A stretch of DNA of 64,000 nucleotides from Ciona savignyi (Eukaryota > Chordata > Ascidiacea > Phlebobranchia > Cionidae): assembly GCA_000149265.1 (NCBI GenBank), contig CH000138.1:117482-181481 (forward strand), in the 5' to 3' direction. Shown one piece after another: positions 45,349 to 57,006 of the stretch (its first letter is position 1; the number at the start of each line of letters is the position of its first letter). Both the position numbers and the translations under genes were made by a program. Under the pieces are notes generated by a model. That model did not search any database, was not told the origin of the DNA, and was given only the letters and a program-made list of their open reading frames with translations.

Positions 45349-48300
45349 GGTAAGGCTAGTAAAGCCCCATGTAAAATCGAAAATGTCGATGAGTTTTCCC
45401 AACAAAGTTTGCGTTCTTTGATGCAGTTCATCAGATCCAGTCACGGGCTTCCAAGTGCGGGTGACGATTATGAATTTTACAGCAGCTTTTCAGGTTTTCG
45501 GGACTTCACGTTACATCAGAGAAGTCGACTAATCAAGAACATGAAAGCACTTCTAAAAAATCAGGGTTTAAAGGTAATGTATTGGGGGTTTACTAGTATT
45601 ATTTTGTTCGAACCAGTTCACTAGGGGTTCTCTAGGGCAACACTAAAAGGAGAGAAAAGAGGGAAGGAGGGAAGGAGAAAAACTGCTCACTAAAATTATT
45701 AAAACTAATTTAAACACTTAACTCAACCTCAGAACTAACCCTAACCACAATCCCATGTTTAAAACTAACTCTAATGTCATTTTCTTCATTTTAGTGTTCA
45801 AGTTTCCCTCCTTTTAGTTTTCCCCGTTCATTAGTATTATTTTGTTTGAACTAGTTTAAGTGAACTAATATTAGTGCTAGTATTATTTTTTGTAGCTTGG
45901 GGGATTGTAAGAACAGTATATAAGATCGTTCAATGTTATTTAGGTGCTTTCCTAGACTCTTAGTTTTTCTTTCCATACTTTTATTGTTTTTCGTCAAATA
46001 AAAAGTTTGTATTTAGCCGCAATATACCCGTCTACCTGTATATATAGTACCGGTATTCGTTTAGAAACCAAGGACATATTTTTTTTAGTTCAGCTCAAAG
46101 TACTTACAACTATTGAAACAAAAGTTTACTAACTACCAAAATAAGTACCAATATGGTGTAACACAATAGATAGGCCTACCAATTAGTGGATTATTGGGTT
46201 TAATTACTGAAGATAAAGAAACAATTAAATTGTACACAACAAATTGCAATGGCTTTGATAACCCAACAGTGGACAATCTGACGAATGCATGTGTGGTAAT
46301 GCTTCCTTAATTATTTGTGAGGTAATCTGACGATTGCCCATGAAACAAGTGGATTTAAATGAATTTATCATAATTGTTCATCTTCATCACTTATTTAATT
46401 ATATCACTTTTTTCAATTTTGGATCAAAATTAAATAAATGAAACTCAAATTTCTTCAATGTGAACGTTTAATTTTGAATTGATTGTTTCGGTGCGTTGTA
46501 TATTTACATCAGTATTACAGGTAAAAGTTTCATTTCTATCCTGGCGTGTGGGGAAATTATGTTGAAGGATGTATACAAGGTTAATGTAATAACTTATGCC
46601 AACAGCCTTCCGAAGCTATTGCAGTGTGTTGTTTATTATTGAGACTTCGCGACGGATTTTTGTTTTATTTTGCATCGGATTTTGTTCATCTCCATAACTT
46701 ACTTAATTATATCACTTTTTTCAATTTTGGATCAAAATTTAATAAATAAAACTCAATATTTTCCACGCAGAGCATTTAGTTTCGAATTGGTTAAATAAAA
46801 AAAATAATTCCAAATCATTTACCATTCGAAATAAATTTGAATCTTAATTCTAAAATTAGCACCCCAATATGGCCGACAGCTTGCAGATACATAGCCTGTT
46901 ATCCACAGGAAAACTTTGGTGCAAGTACATCTGGAATAAACGACGATGATGATTTAACCGACCAATTGGTAGAGTGTAATGATGGGATTATTGAACGGGT
47001 CACTGCACTGCTGGACCAGAAGTCAGTGAAAACTGATGACAAAGCTGAAACTGTGGAACCGATGTAAGTTGGAGTATCTATTTAGAAATAGGATAGGATA
47101 GGATATTCATGTTTATCCCCGTGAATGGGAAAACCAAGGGGTATGTTAAAATTTCTATGAAATGTCTGGGCGGTACTGTTATACAACCATAATTTTTCAG
47201 CACTCACTATACCAGCTGACCAATACACACTCGTACTATAATTTCAGAATATCAATCGCTGCTCCAAGCCAGCAGACTGTTGTGTCTTCTTGGAACAAAG
47301 TTGGAAAAACTGGAAAAAGTAAAACATTTCGGTGAGTCAACTTGCATATGTACGGTATAAAGAATTCGAATAGAAAACTAATGAATATTGCTTTACAGGT
47401 TATTTCATGCATACAATATAATGCGGCCTCAGCTTAAGTTTAAGGACACAATAGACAACACCAACGCCCCGTTTTTGCCAAAGATATCGGTTAAACCAAA
47501 TGCATTACGTCCATTGCCAAGGGAACTCGTTGATATTCAAGCCTCAGGTACTAGCATATTTTATTTTAATGAAATAAACTTTATAGGACATATTTATATG
47601 TTATTTTCCCATAATTGAGAAAATGCAAGGTTCATAATTACATGGGTAATCTTCAGATAACCTTGTGAATATGTAAGGTAGCATGACCAAATGGGTAATC
47701 ATTAGATAACCCTGTGCCCACATTCCGGTTAACATAGCTATTACAGTGTATACGACAGACATCCCCTCACTTTTAAAAGATCCATTAATTGACTTGATTC
47801 TGGCAAATTTCTCTGAGTTCCTTGACCTTGGACACAACCTTCTATCCACCAGTTAGTTTCGATCCTAAAACCTCTTGGCTTCCTGCTCACCAATGACGCT
47901 TTTATCGAATAAGCTAATCATCCGGACTTGGATAAATCATCTTTTAAGCACCTTGCTTAGGGTTATAACCATTAACCACTGTATAGACATTAGGATATAA
48001 CCAATAACTCACTGAGAAAGTGCCTAGTGTGTGGAGTGAAACGCCCAAATAACTATCTCAAACATCCCACAGACAAAAACAGTGAAAGTGAAGGCCACTC
48101 ACTTGCAATATCGAACCTGATACAACAAATCCGTCAGTCGAAGGAGGAAAACTTAGCGATCTATGACCATCCTTATCGGTTTGAAATCGAACAGTTCAAA
48201 CCAATGGAATCTCAACTCAAATCCTCAACGCCGATTAAGTAAGATTTGTTAAGAAAATAAGATTGTTTACAGGGTATTTCACCCTACCCCCAACTGCCCC

Positions 48301-51300
48301 CTAGAATAAGTCAAGTGCCCCTAGAATAAACCCAACAACCCCAATCAGGTAAGATTTGTCAAGAAAGTGAGATGGTTTACAGGTCTATGGTTGGTTGGAA
48401 CAATTACAAACTTATAGCGAACAGTATAAAGTTGCGGATTGTGTTAATTGAAAACCTATAGGTCTAGATCAGGCATGGGCAACATATGGCCCCCGGGTCG
48501 TCCGGCCCGTAGACCGGTATCTTAGAGACTGTATCTAACCATACCCTATAATTAAAATATTGAACACTGTTCATGTAATAATCCGGCCCACTGAGAACTT
48601 CATTTTCCCAAATCTGGCCCGTTGCCCACCCCTGGTCTAGATAAAAGAGCCTATTTAAACTTTAGTAAGATTAAGTAGGATGAGTTTGGAAGAGAAAATA
48701 GATTGGTTGAATGGGTTAGATGTAAGAGCCTATCTAGATAAAAGATATAAAAGGGAACTGGTAGGGGACCATAGATACATACTATCCAGCATACCATCGT
48801 GTATTACAGATTGGGAACTGCTTTAAGTAAGTAGTATTCTGGTCAGGGAGAATAAAAATACTGTTATTTAATAATGAACTGTTACACAGTTTAAGTGTAA
48901 ATAAAAGATTCATTTTACAGAGGGGTCTTTCACCCTACCCCCAATCCCCACCTGCCCCTAAAATAAGCTTTTTTGGGTGTAGGTAAATGCCCAAGCTAGA
49001 GATAGAACCTGACACCTATTTATCTTGACTCTCATGCCCATTTTTTTGCACAAATGATAAGGAAAATGGACTAAGCCTTCTGTGATTATAAATATTGGCT
49101 ATTGCTCTTTAAGTTAGATGAAAAAACATAGTTTTTAGGAAAAATCAATCATTACAAAATATTCTTCTTCTTATATAAAAAATTAAAAATAAATATTATA
49201 TATTATATTTATTATTACAAATGCATAGTTATAAGGTTAAAGGCTATTTCAAAAGTCATAACGACCCATTCTCAGATACAAGGATATAGACCCAGAAACC
49301 TGTCGCTTGGTCGACAAGCCCAGTGATCTGATGGACGTACTTAGCGAGTTAAAATCAAAGTCGGTAATTGCCGTGGATTTGGAAGCCCATTCGTACAGGT
49401 CTTTTCAAGGGATCACTTGTTTAATGCAGGTGAGTGAAATCTATCGAACTTAATTTGGAAAAAGCGGGGGAAAACACATTTGATATTGCATGTTATTGTT
49501 ACAGTTGGGCTGAAAAAAAGATGGCATTCTAGCAGTGCTAGGAAACACATAAACACTTACTAACCCCATAAAAATCATAGATTTAAAAATGCATTTTAAA
49601 TAGCTGTTTTCGCTATATTTTAAATAGCGATGCTGTGGCGAGTTTTCATCATGGAAACAAAAAAAAAACTAAACTATAATAAGGACAAAAAAATGAATTC
49701 AAAACTAAACTGCAATCAACATAAAATAAATTAAACTAATATGAAAATACAAATATGAATTGAAAACTTAACTGCAATCAACAAAAAATAAATTAAACTA
49801 ATATGAAAATACAAAAATGAATTGAAAACTAAACTGCAATGAACAAAAAATAAATTAAACTAATATGAAAATACAAAAATGAATTAAAACCTAAACTGCA
49901 ATCAACAAAAAATAAATTAAACTAATATGAAGATAAAAAAAATGAATTAAAACCTAAAGTGCAATTAACAAAATATAAACTAAACTAATATAAAAAGACA
50001 AAAATGAATTAAAAACTAAACTGCAATTAGCTCCATCAACACCAATATAAGGAGACAAAAAATGAATTAAAAACTAAACTGCCATCAACAAAAAATATAC
50101 TAAGCTAATATGAAAGAGACAAAAAATGAATTAAAAACTAAACTGCTATCAACAAAAAATAAACTAAACCAATATGAAGGGACAAAAATGAATTAAAAAC
50201 TAAACTGCTATCAACAAAAAATAAACTAAACCAATATGAAGAGACAAAAATGAATTAAAAACTAAACTGCAATCAACAAAAAATGAATAATCAACAAAAA
50301 ATAAACTGAACTAATATGAAGATACAAAAATGAATTAAAACCTAAAGTGCAATTAACAAAATATAAACTAAACTAATATAAAAAGACAAAAATGAATTAA
50401 AAACTAAACTGCAATTAGCTCCATCAACACCAATATAAGGAGACAAAAAATGAATAAAAAACTAAACTACAATCAACAAAAAATAAACTAAGCTAATATG
50501 AAAGAGACAAAAATTTTTAAAAACTAAACTGCAATCAACTTTTTAACACCTTTTCCAGCTTTCTACTCGAGAGAAAGACTACATCATTGACACCCTGGCA
50601 CTTCGTAGCGAGTTGAATATTCTGAACGAAGTTTTCACCGACCCTCGGATCGTGAAGGTTTTCCACGGAGCTGATTCTGACATCGTTTGGTTGCAACGCG
50701 ATTTCGGGATTTATGTCGTTAATCTCTTTGACACAGGTGAGTTTAAGTGTTTTGGCCGATAGAGGCGGTAGTGATTGTAAGTCACACGTTCGTGTTACCG
50801 GATGTTTAGCGCGACCCTGTGGCCGTGTGGTCGATTGGTTAACGCGACTGATACATATACCAACTTACATACAAAAAATCGATCTTAGCAACAAGCCAGT
50901 CATGGGTTTAAAAATAAGTCCGGTAGAAAAAGCTTGTATACTGCGACCGCCGGCCGATAAATGTACCAATTCTATATAAAGAAGGTCTTGGTAACAAGCT
51001 TGAATTAAAGTTCAAACCTAGCAATGGTAAACAAATAATTTCCTTCCTTGCTACTACAGTTGTAATTAATGGTCAGGCTGTTCGGTTGGGTTGCGGCTAA
51101 AAACTGGACACGCATACAAAGAAAAATATTAAAGCTGTGTTTGGGAATTTTTGCTGCTAGAAGCAGTGGTGGTCATAAACTGTATGGGATCATCAAAAGT
51201 CAGACTAATTGGCTGGATTGGTAAAACGCCTGTATAGCAAAAAGTTAGTGGAATCGAAGCCAGGCACTAGCTTTATGTTTGTGTAGAAGGTACTGGACGT

Positions 51301-53595
51301 TGACTAAACCCATTGGATTATTGGTTGGATTCAAGGCTAGGAATGCCAACATCATTTTAAAACACTAAATGCAGGAAAATTTTAAAATGAAATATGCTGG
51401 GGCTTCAATGTATCCTGGAAATAGCATGTATTAAAATAGTCTTCCACCTTAAATGTCATACTTGAGTAAATCACGCTACTTTCAGCATACATTTTGGCCA
51501 TTTTATTTCTTATTTGAATATTAGTCACAAAATAGATGAAAAGTATTACATGTGCTCAATTGTGGAGTGTTTCTTTCATAATCGTAGCCTTTTTATATAA
51601 TCCAAAATCTCTATCATATACTGCGCATTGTAATATCTCCGGGAATCCAAATCATAAAAATGGACAGAAAGAGTCAAAGCGAATAGACAAAATAACATGT
51701 CCATAAAAATGTACATAAATATAAAAATATATAATTATGTAACATTACGTTTCATATGTGGTGTCATTTTAGGCCAAGCTTCAAGAGCATTGGGTTTAGC
51801 TCGATTTTCACTTGATTTTCTGCTCACACATTACTGCAATATTCAAGCTGATAAGAAGTACCAATTGGCAGACTGGAGAGTTCGCCCTCTGCCAAAGGAG
51901 ATGTTGCTGTATGCCCAGGTATTTGAATTAATAGAAGGAAAATGACCGTGCAGAATGCATATTTAATGCCTTGTCCAAAGGCAGAAACGTGCAATAAAGG
52001 GGTTAGGGTGAAGTTCGAACTTTGCACAGTCTCTTTCTGACTGGATTTGGTGGCCTAATGTGTCACCATTCTGTAGAAACGTGGAATGGAAATAAAAGGT
52101 TGCAGGATTAAAACTGTTCGCTAGCATAATTGGGCAGGGCACTCAGCGGGCACTGCTAGATACAGTAGATTGAATGGTTCTACTAAAAATGATGAAACGT
52201 CTTAATCATACAACACACTGCAATAGCTGTAGTAACCCGGCCGGCAATGTGCTCGAGGTAAAATTGATATAATGACTTCTCTTTCAGGGTGACACCCATT
52301 ACCTTCTGTATGTGTACGACATGATGAAAATAGATTTGCTTAAAGCGGGAACCGGTATGCTAGAGAAGGTTCATGAAAAAAGCCGCGAAATTTGTCTTTT
52401 GAAGTACGAGAAGGCTGTAACCACGGCATCTTCCCATCTCTCGCTGATGGAAAAGCAGAAACGACGCGGAGGGAAGAAGGACTTCAACTCCCAGCAACTC
52501 GAAGCGCTGCGACTTATTTATGCCTGGAGAGACGGCTTGGCGCGGCAGGAGGATGAAAGCTGCGGGTACGTGCTACCCAACCATATGCTGCTTCAGATCG
52601 CTGAAATACTGCCGCGTGAATCTCAGGGGGTGCTGGCGTGCTGTAACCCGGTACCACCGTTGTTACGACAACACGTACTCGCCGTGCATCAGCTCGTTCT
52701 TGAGGCGAGAAACAAATCACTCCGGTCGGATAAAGGCGGAACGGCGACTGTGGAGTCGCGGGTTCCTGTTCCGGCGAAAACGGAAGACGATTACGCGAAC
52801 TTGCTCCAATGCCCTCACGACCTGTCCTTCCAGGACTGTGCGACGCCGAACGCGAGTTTTAAAAAGGATCCGATTTCGGCGTCGAAGCTGTCCGATTTTT
52901 CAATAACCAACAAATCCTCTCTGCTGGGTAGTTTTGACGGTGGTTCGGATGAAGCGTCGCCACAATTATGCAGAACGAAGTCTGTGAGTACAGAACAGGA
53001 CTCTATTACAGAGGAAGTGAAGAGAAAATTAGAAGCGCTCGATCGGGAAATCTGGAATCCGTTTCAAATTTTTATGCCCACTAGCGGTTTAAAAAAGCAG
53101 CGTAGCGTGTCACTTGGTGACAGTAATGAGCAGATTACGCTTAAGAATATGCTCTCCGGGAGTTTTGTTTGGAAATTGAAGAAAATGGAAGGACAGGAAG
53201 AAGAGGTTGAGACTGTGGAGGAGCCGAAGACATTTGGGAAGATTGTGGATGTCCCTTCCAACGCTCGCCTCGACACCGCACATCAGACCCACGTTCTTAA
53301 GAAGTTGGTGAACGAACATTCGAGAAAGAAAGTCCACGAGCGCAGCTTCACCGCTCCACCGGTTAGAACCGGAATCGGCGAGTTTGTACCGGATAGCTGG
53401 CGGGGCGGGAAAAGAGGTCGGAACTCGAATAAGACGAATCGCGATTCGGACGATACGCCGAAACGGCCGTTTACCCCGCACGAGTATACTGAGCGCGATT
53501 ACAAACAGTTCCAAAAGAAACGAGGTGGGGGGCGTGGAAGTGGGCGTGGCGGAGGTCGTGGCGGGTTCAAAAGGCGGAAGTTTAAAAACGATTAA
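45343..53595 (+). CDS. EXOSC10: Exosome component 10 / Rrp6 3'-5' exoribonuclease (9 exons, complete)
   Basis: Catalytic subunit of the nuclear RNA exosome; a DEDD-Y hydrolytic exonuclease that trims rRNA, snoRNA and aberrant RNAs. Exons: 45343-45573, 46909-47063, 47248-47331, 47399-47547, 48073-48238, 49276-49429, 50559-50736, 51773-51918, 52288-53595; sum 2571 nt, about 856 aa. The PMC2-type N-terminal region is in exons 1-2 ([24 protein letters not shown]). Exonuclease motifs: [12 protein letters not shown] (D296, E298), [11 protein letters not shown] (D354) and Y419-x3-D423 ([10 protein letters not shown], split by an intron). HRDC domain at about 488-570 ([40 protein letters not shown]). 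The C-terminus is basic and Gly/Arg-rich ([18 protein letters not shown]), suited to RNA binding and nucleolar targeting. A second copy of the start region lies just upstream (45142-45220). Confidence 0.95.
45635..45825 (-). mobile_element. MITE (same family) in EXOSC10 intron 1
   Basis: GGGCAACACTAAAAGGAGAG at the left, CCTCCTTTTAGTTTTCCCC at the right; imperfect 8-bp flanks GTTCTCTA and GTTCATTA. Confidence 0.75.
46381..46790 (+). repeat. Spaced direct repeat of about 100 bp in EXOSC10 intron 1
   Basis: ATATCACTTTTTTCAATTTT and GGATCAAAATT occur at about 46400 and 46708 with similar flanks. Confidence 0.75.
47083..47145 (-). mobile_element. SINE 3' tail in EXOSC10 intron 2
   Basis: AGGATAGGATAGGATATTCA then TTATCCCCGTGAATGGGAAA; it starts about 20 bases after the donor of exon 2. 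Confidence 0.7.
47605..47925 (-). mobile_element. Diverged SINE in EXOSC10 intron 4
   Basis: Weak matches throughout (CACAACCTTCTATCCACCAG, CTAATCATCCGGAC); an old copy. Confidence 0.45.
48470..48634. mobile_element. hAT-type non-autonomous element
   Basis: Ends CAGGCATGGGCAACATATGG and CCCGTTGCCCACCCCTG; perfect 8-bp target duplication GTCTAGAT at 48462-48469 and 48635-48642. It is in EXOSC10 intron 5. Confidence 0.88.
49658..50545 (+). repeat. Minisatellite of about 62 bp, about 14 copies, in EXOSC10 intron 6
   Basis: AT-rich units built of AAAATGAATTAAAAACTAAA, CTGCAATCAACAAAAAATAA and ACTAAACTAATATGAAGA. A higher-order variant containing TTAGCTCCATCAACACC occurs at about 50025 and 50415, so blocks of units were duplicated together. 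Confidence 0.9.
50788..50935 (+). mobile_element. Short tRNA-derived SINE copy in EXOSC10 intron 7
   Basis: GGCCGTGTGGTCGATTGGTT, then TAACGCGACTGATACATATA; a partial second head lies just before it (about 50788-50815). Confidence 0.55.
52040..52260 (+). mobile_element. Diverged SINE before EXOSC10 exon 9
   Basis: Head GATTTGGTGGCCTAATGTGT, AAAGGTTGCAGGATTAAAAC, body CATACAACACACTGCAATAG; it lies just before the acceptor at 52287. Confidence 0.65.
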
Positions 53596-54939
53596 ACCTA
53601 AGAGTGAACTTGGAAATTTTATCAAAAAATCCCTGTTAATCTGTTTTAAAAATCGTTTCGTTTTGTCCAAACGCTTTGGCCTGGCTGTTGTTTTATCCGC
53701 TTTTTACACAACGATTCAAGGTTGTTATCTGATTATAAGGAAGTTTAAATGGGATTGACTGTGGTTTTTGTATTGCCAATGGTGTAGGCTATTTCTTAAT
53801 GCTGGTGCGAGGAATTACGACCGGATAATTGTAGGTTCAAAACGAGTTGCGTGCTTTGTTTGTGTCCTTAAGAAAGGGGCATTTCAAGGGCGGTTTCTAA
53901 CACATTGAGTAATAACGCAATGTAATGTACTAGATATAACTTCCCGACTAGGTGCTAGCTCCTAACACCTGTCTTTGTGAGAAGTTGCAATATGCTTAGA
54001 CGGCGTCTCGTATTCAGAGTTTGAAATAATTCAAACTCCATGAATTTATTCGAAAATTAACAAGTAATTGGAGACGGGAACGAAAAGTCTTGTAAATGAC
54101 GATGTTCTAAGGAAAAATATATGTACAATTAAATAATTACAAATTTACCAATTTAAAAAATAAGTTTAGTTTATTGTTTTGCTCCTTCATTACAATCAAG
54201 AACAAAAAAACAATTATTTCAAATTAAGGAAGCAGGATAAAACGGCAAAAGTTAAAACACGTCAGTGAATAGACACCTTACAAGTTAAGGAGAAAAAAAC
54301 GACGTGCCCGTTAAACCTTACATTAATAAAAATAAATTTCAACGAAATAATTTAAATCAAAATTACCTAATTAAATTTGATGTTATATAAGCGTCGAGTT
54401 AAAGTGTGCAAGCGCGACCGAGTACTGAGGGGGAAGCCGGCTTTGGAATAAGGTGAAAAAAGAAAAACACCCTAAAATAAAATTTCTTAATATTTACCAA
54501 ATTTTGACTGAACATGAGCCAAAGCACGTCATATACACCTTTACAATAACCGATAATTCCAAAACATACTAACTAAAACTATCAAAGAAGAGATTACCTC
54601 ACGATAATAAGCAGGCGGTAAAAACGAGTGTTTTATACTTTGGTAAAAAAGGGAATACTAAGCGATATTATTCCCTCGTGACATCTATATTAACATATAC
54701 AATAATGGCGACGATAAATCTCACACTAGTTAAGCAGACGGAGCATTCCGTGGTACAACGAAATACAATGGAAGAGCATACCTAGGTTTTTTTCTTTGGA
54801 CCACAACACCTGTACATACATTAATGCAAAAACATATGCAATTCTTAAACATAAGTCAAATTGGTTAGTTGACCCATACGTTTGAGTGCTCTATTGCATC
54901 AGGGAAACTGCTTTGGCTTAGATTTCCGATGAGTTGTTT

Positions 54940-55054
54940 TAGGAGGCGTTCAACTTCCGGAGGCATGATTTTGAGTGACATTCTAATTTGTGAGGTCAGT
55001 TTTTAAAGGATGGATGGGGGGAATAATTGGTTAAATGCCTCCGTTAGAATCGTT
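54940..55054 (+). mobile_element. Short TIR element related to the 5644/6921 repeat
   Basis: Begins TAGGAGGCGTTCAAC and ends GGTTAAATGCCTCCG, an imperfect terminal inverted repeat, and contains TTTGTGAGGTCAGTTT as in the reverse of the 5644 repeat. It looks like an internally deleted non-autonomous DNA element. Confidence 0.5.
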
Positions 55055-55430
55055 ATCACACGAGCAATTTTAAATATTCAACCCTTCGACTGAAAGGCGA
55101 TGAACTAACCCACCTAAGTAAACGGACGGTCGAGGAAGTGTGGTTACGACACGCCACTTTTAGAGACGACACGACACTTAGTATTGTCCAAAAGATTATA
55201 AATTTAAATTTTCAACAGTTTTAATTTTTCTGTCGAATTATCGTTTTTTTTTGTCTTGTGTGAGATTATAATTATATACATCAGAGATTTAAAGTAAGAG
55301 TTGAAGTTTCCCTTATGTAGAAAATGTAATGTTCCCTAATCCTACCCACGCTACTCGAGTTAAAGTACCGGTTTGAGTTGTCAAGTTACAAAAGTGTCTA
55401 AAGGTTATCGCTGGGCTGGGGTTCAAGTAT

Positions 55431-55476
55431 CGTATTACCATAGAGTACTAATATATTAGTACTCTATGGTATTACG
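55431..55476. repeat. 46-bp near-perfect palindrome
   Basis: The core TACCATAGAGTACTAATATA followed by its exact reverse complement has no spacer; the arms extend to CGTAT and TTACG with one mismatch. Confidence 0.9.
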
Positions 55477-55815
55477 TATGACGAACTACTAGATTAGTCT
55501 GTAACAGGTATGTCCACCCAAGTTAGACCAATAGTAATTACCGAAGGTCCGTCCTAAATGGGCATGTTTTATGTTCCAGCGTAGATTTTTTACCCTTGGT
55601 CGCTTGCCTTACATGTAACATACTTTAAGTCCTGGCTAATATAAATAAAAGGTCAATTTATGCAGGTGTAGTACAGGTTCAATAAAATTTTATTTTTGGT
55701 TTTTATTTTATTCATAAAATAAGCCTGAATTTGGGTTTATGGTGGCGTTTAACCCTTAAGCGTCAGAAGAAAGATCAGAATCTTTAAATCTGCTTATAAA
55801 TCGGGCTTCACTAAT

Positions 55816-56470
55816 TTGCGGAACGGCGGCGGATCGCTTACTATACTAAGTATTTACAAAAGCATGATATTAATGTTAGGGTTGGGGTTAAAGTTAGTTA
55901 TAGGGTTGAGATTAGTGTTTTGGGACAGAGTACGGTATAGAATTAATTTCCATAGCAATCTAAGCGTTCCAAGCGATTCAAGCAGTCCTGTAGTATTAAT
56001 AAGCAACCGGACAGCGGGGCTGGACAACACACGGGGGAAACTAAAAGGAGGGAAGGCGGGAAACTGCAAACTAAAATAAAGATTGGGTTATTAGAGTTAG
56101 TTTTAAAATTTTGTTTGGAGTTAGAGTTTGTTCTGGGGTTAACATTAGTGTTAATAGCAGTGTTAGAATTAGTTTCCATTATTGTAGTGAGTAGTTTTCC
56201 TCCATCCCTATTTCCCTCCTTTTAGTCATGCCCCGAAACACTATTCTGCTGGTTAGCTGAGTGGGACCGGTACCTTTAAATACTACAGGATCGCTTGGAT
56301 CACTTACTATACTTCGTAATTACAAAAACCTTAGAGAAAACTTCTAAAACTAAAATAAAGATAATGCTATTAACGTTAGGATTGAGGTTAAAGTTAGTTC
56401 TGGGGTTGAGTTTTGTATTTGGGACAGGGTTAGAATTACTTTCTATAACAATCTAAGCACTTATTTGGGA
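55816..56470 (+). mobile_element. Cluster of MITE copies (one whole at about 56031-56232)
   Basis: A whole copy runs from GGGGGAAACTAAAAGGAGGG to CCCTCCTTTTAGTCATGCCC. Internal fragments with GGGTTGAGATTAGTGTTTTG-type sequence flank it on both sides (about 55865-55965 and 56340-56460). Confidence 0.65.
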
Positions 56471-56497
56471 GGCAGCCGGGTTAGACAGCACATTATT

Positions 56498-56677
56498 ATG
56501 AACCCAGCGCATTGATGGGTTCTACCAAATTAAAGGAACATGTCTATCATATACAACCTACTGCAATAGCTCCGGTAACCCGGCGATGGGCGCGAAGTGA
56601 TCTTACGATTGCCCGTGTGTTAACCCCCCCTGGTTTTTCCATTCATGGCGATAAACATAAATATCCTATCCTATTAA
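56498..56677 (+). mobile_element. SINE body and tail
   Basis: AACCCAGCGCATTGATGGGT through TAACCCCCCCTGGTTTTTCC to ATATCCTATCCTATT; no head. Confidence 0.75.
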
Positions 56678-57006
56678 ATATCCTGTCACTAACATACACA
56701 GTACGGGGTAGAGGTTATGTAATAATATAAACTGTCCCGCTCATGTTAGTGAACAAAATACTTCTTCCCGCTCATGATATACTTTTCCTGCTTATGTTAT
56801 AAAATCGTCCTGCTTAAGTTAATGGTGCATTACCCCATTTCACTCATGTTAGTGACAAAACTAGTTTATCCCGCTCGTGATAGTGTGTTGTCTGGTCCTG
56901 CTAATTAGTGAAGCCCTATAAATCTGCATATGTTTTTTGTAATAACCCACCCAGGTAGTTTAATGGGCTGTATTTTTTTATTTTATTTACAGAGCAGTTA
57001 AGGAGA

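Larger units (their letters stand above)
53596..56992. other. Interval between EXOSC10 and POSH
   Basis: Begins with the EXOSC10 3' UTR (candidate AATAAA near 54325). It holds a diverged SINE (about 53760-53950), the TIR element at 54940, the palindrome at 55431, MITE copies and a SINE. No further coding sequence seen. Confidence 0.5.

Noticed and set aside
49658-50545. CRISPR-like array
   Set aside because: Units are contiguous, diverged and AT-rich without spacers, in an animal intron.
53110-53670. Long minus-strand frame under EXOSC10 exon 9
   Set aside because: It is the reverse shadow of a conserved coding exon.
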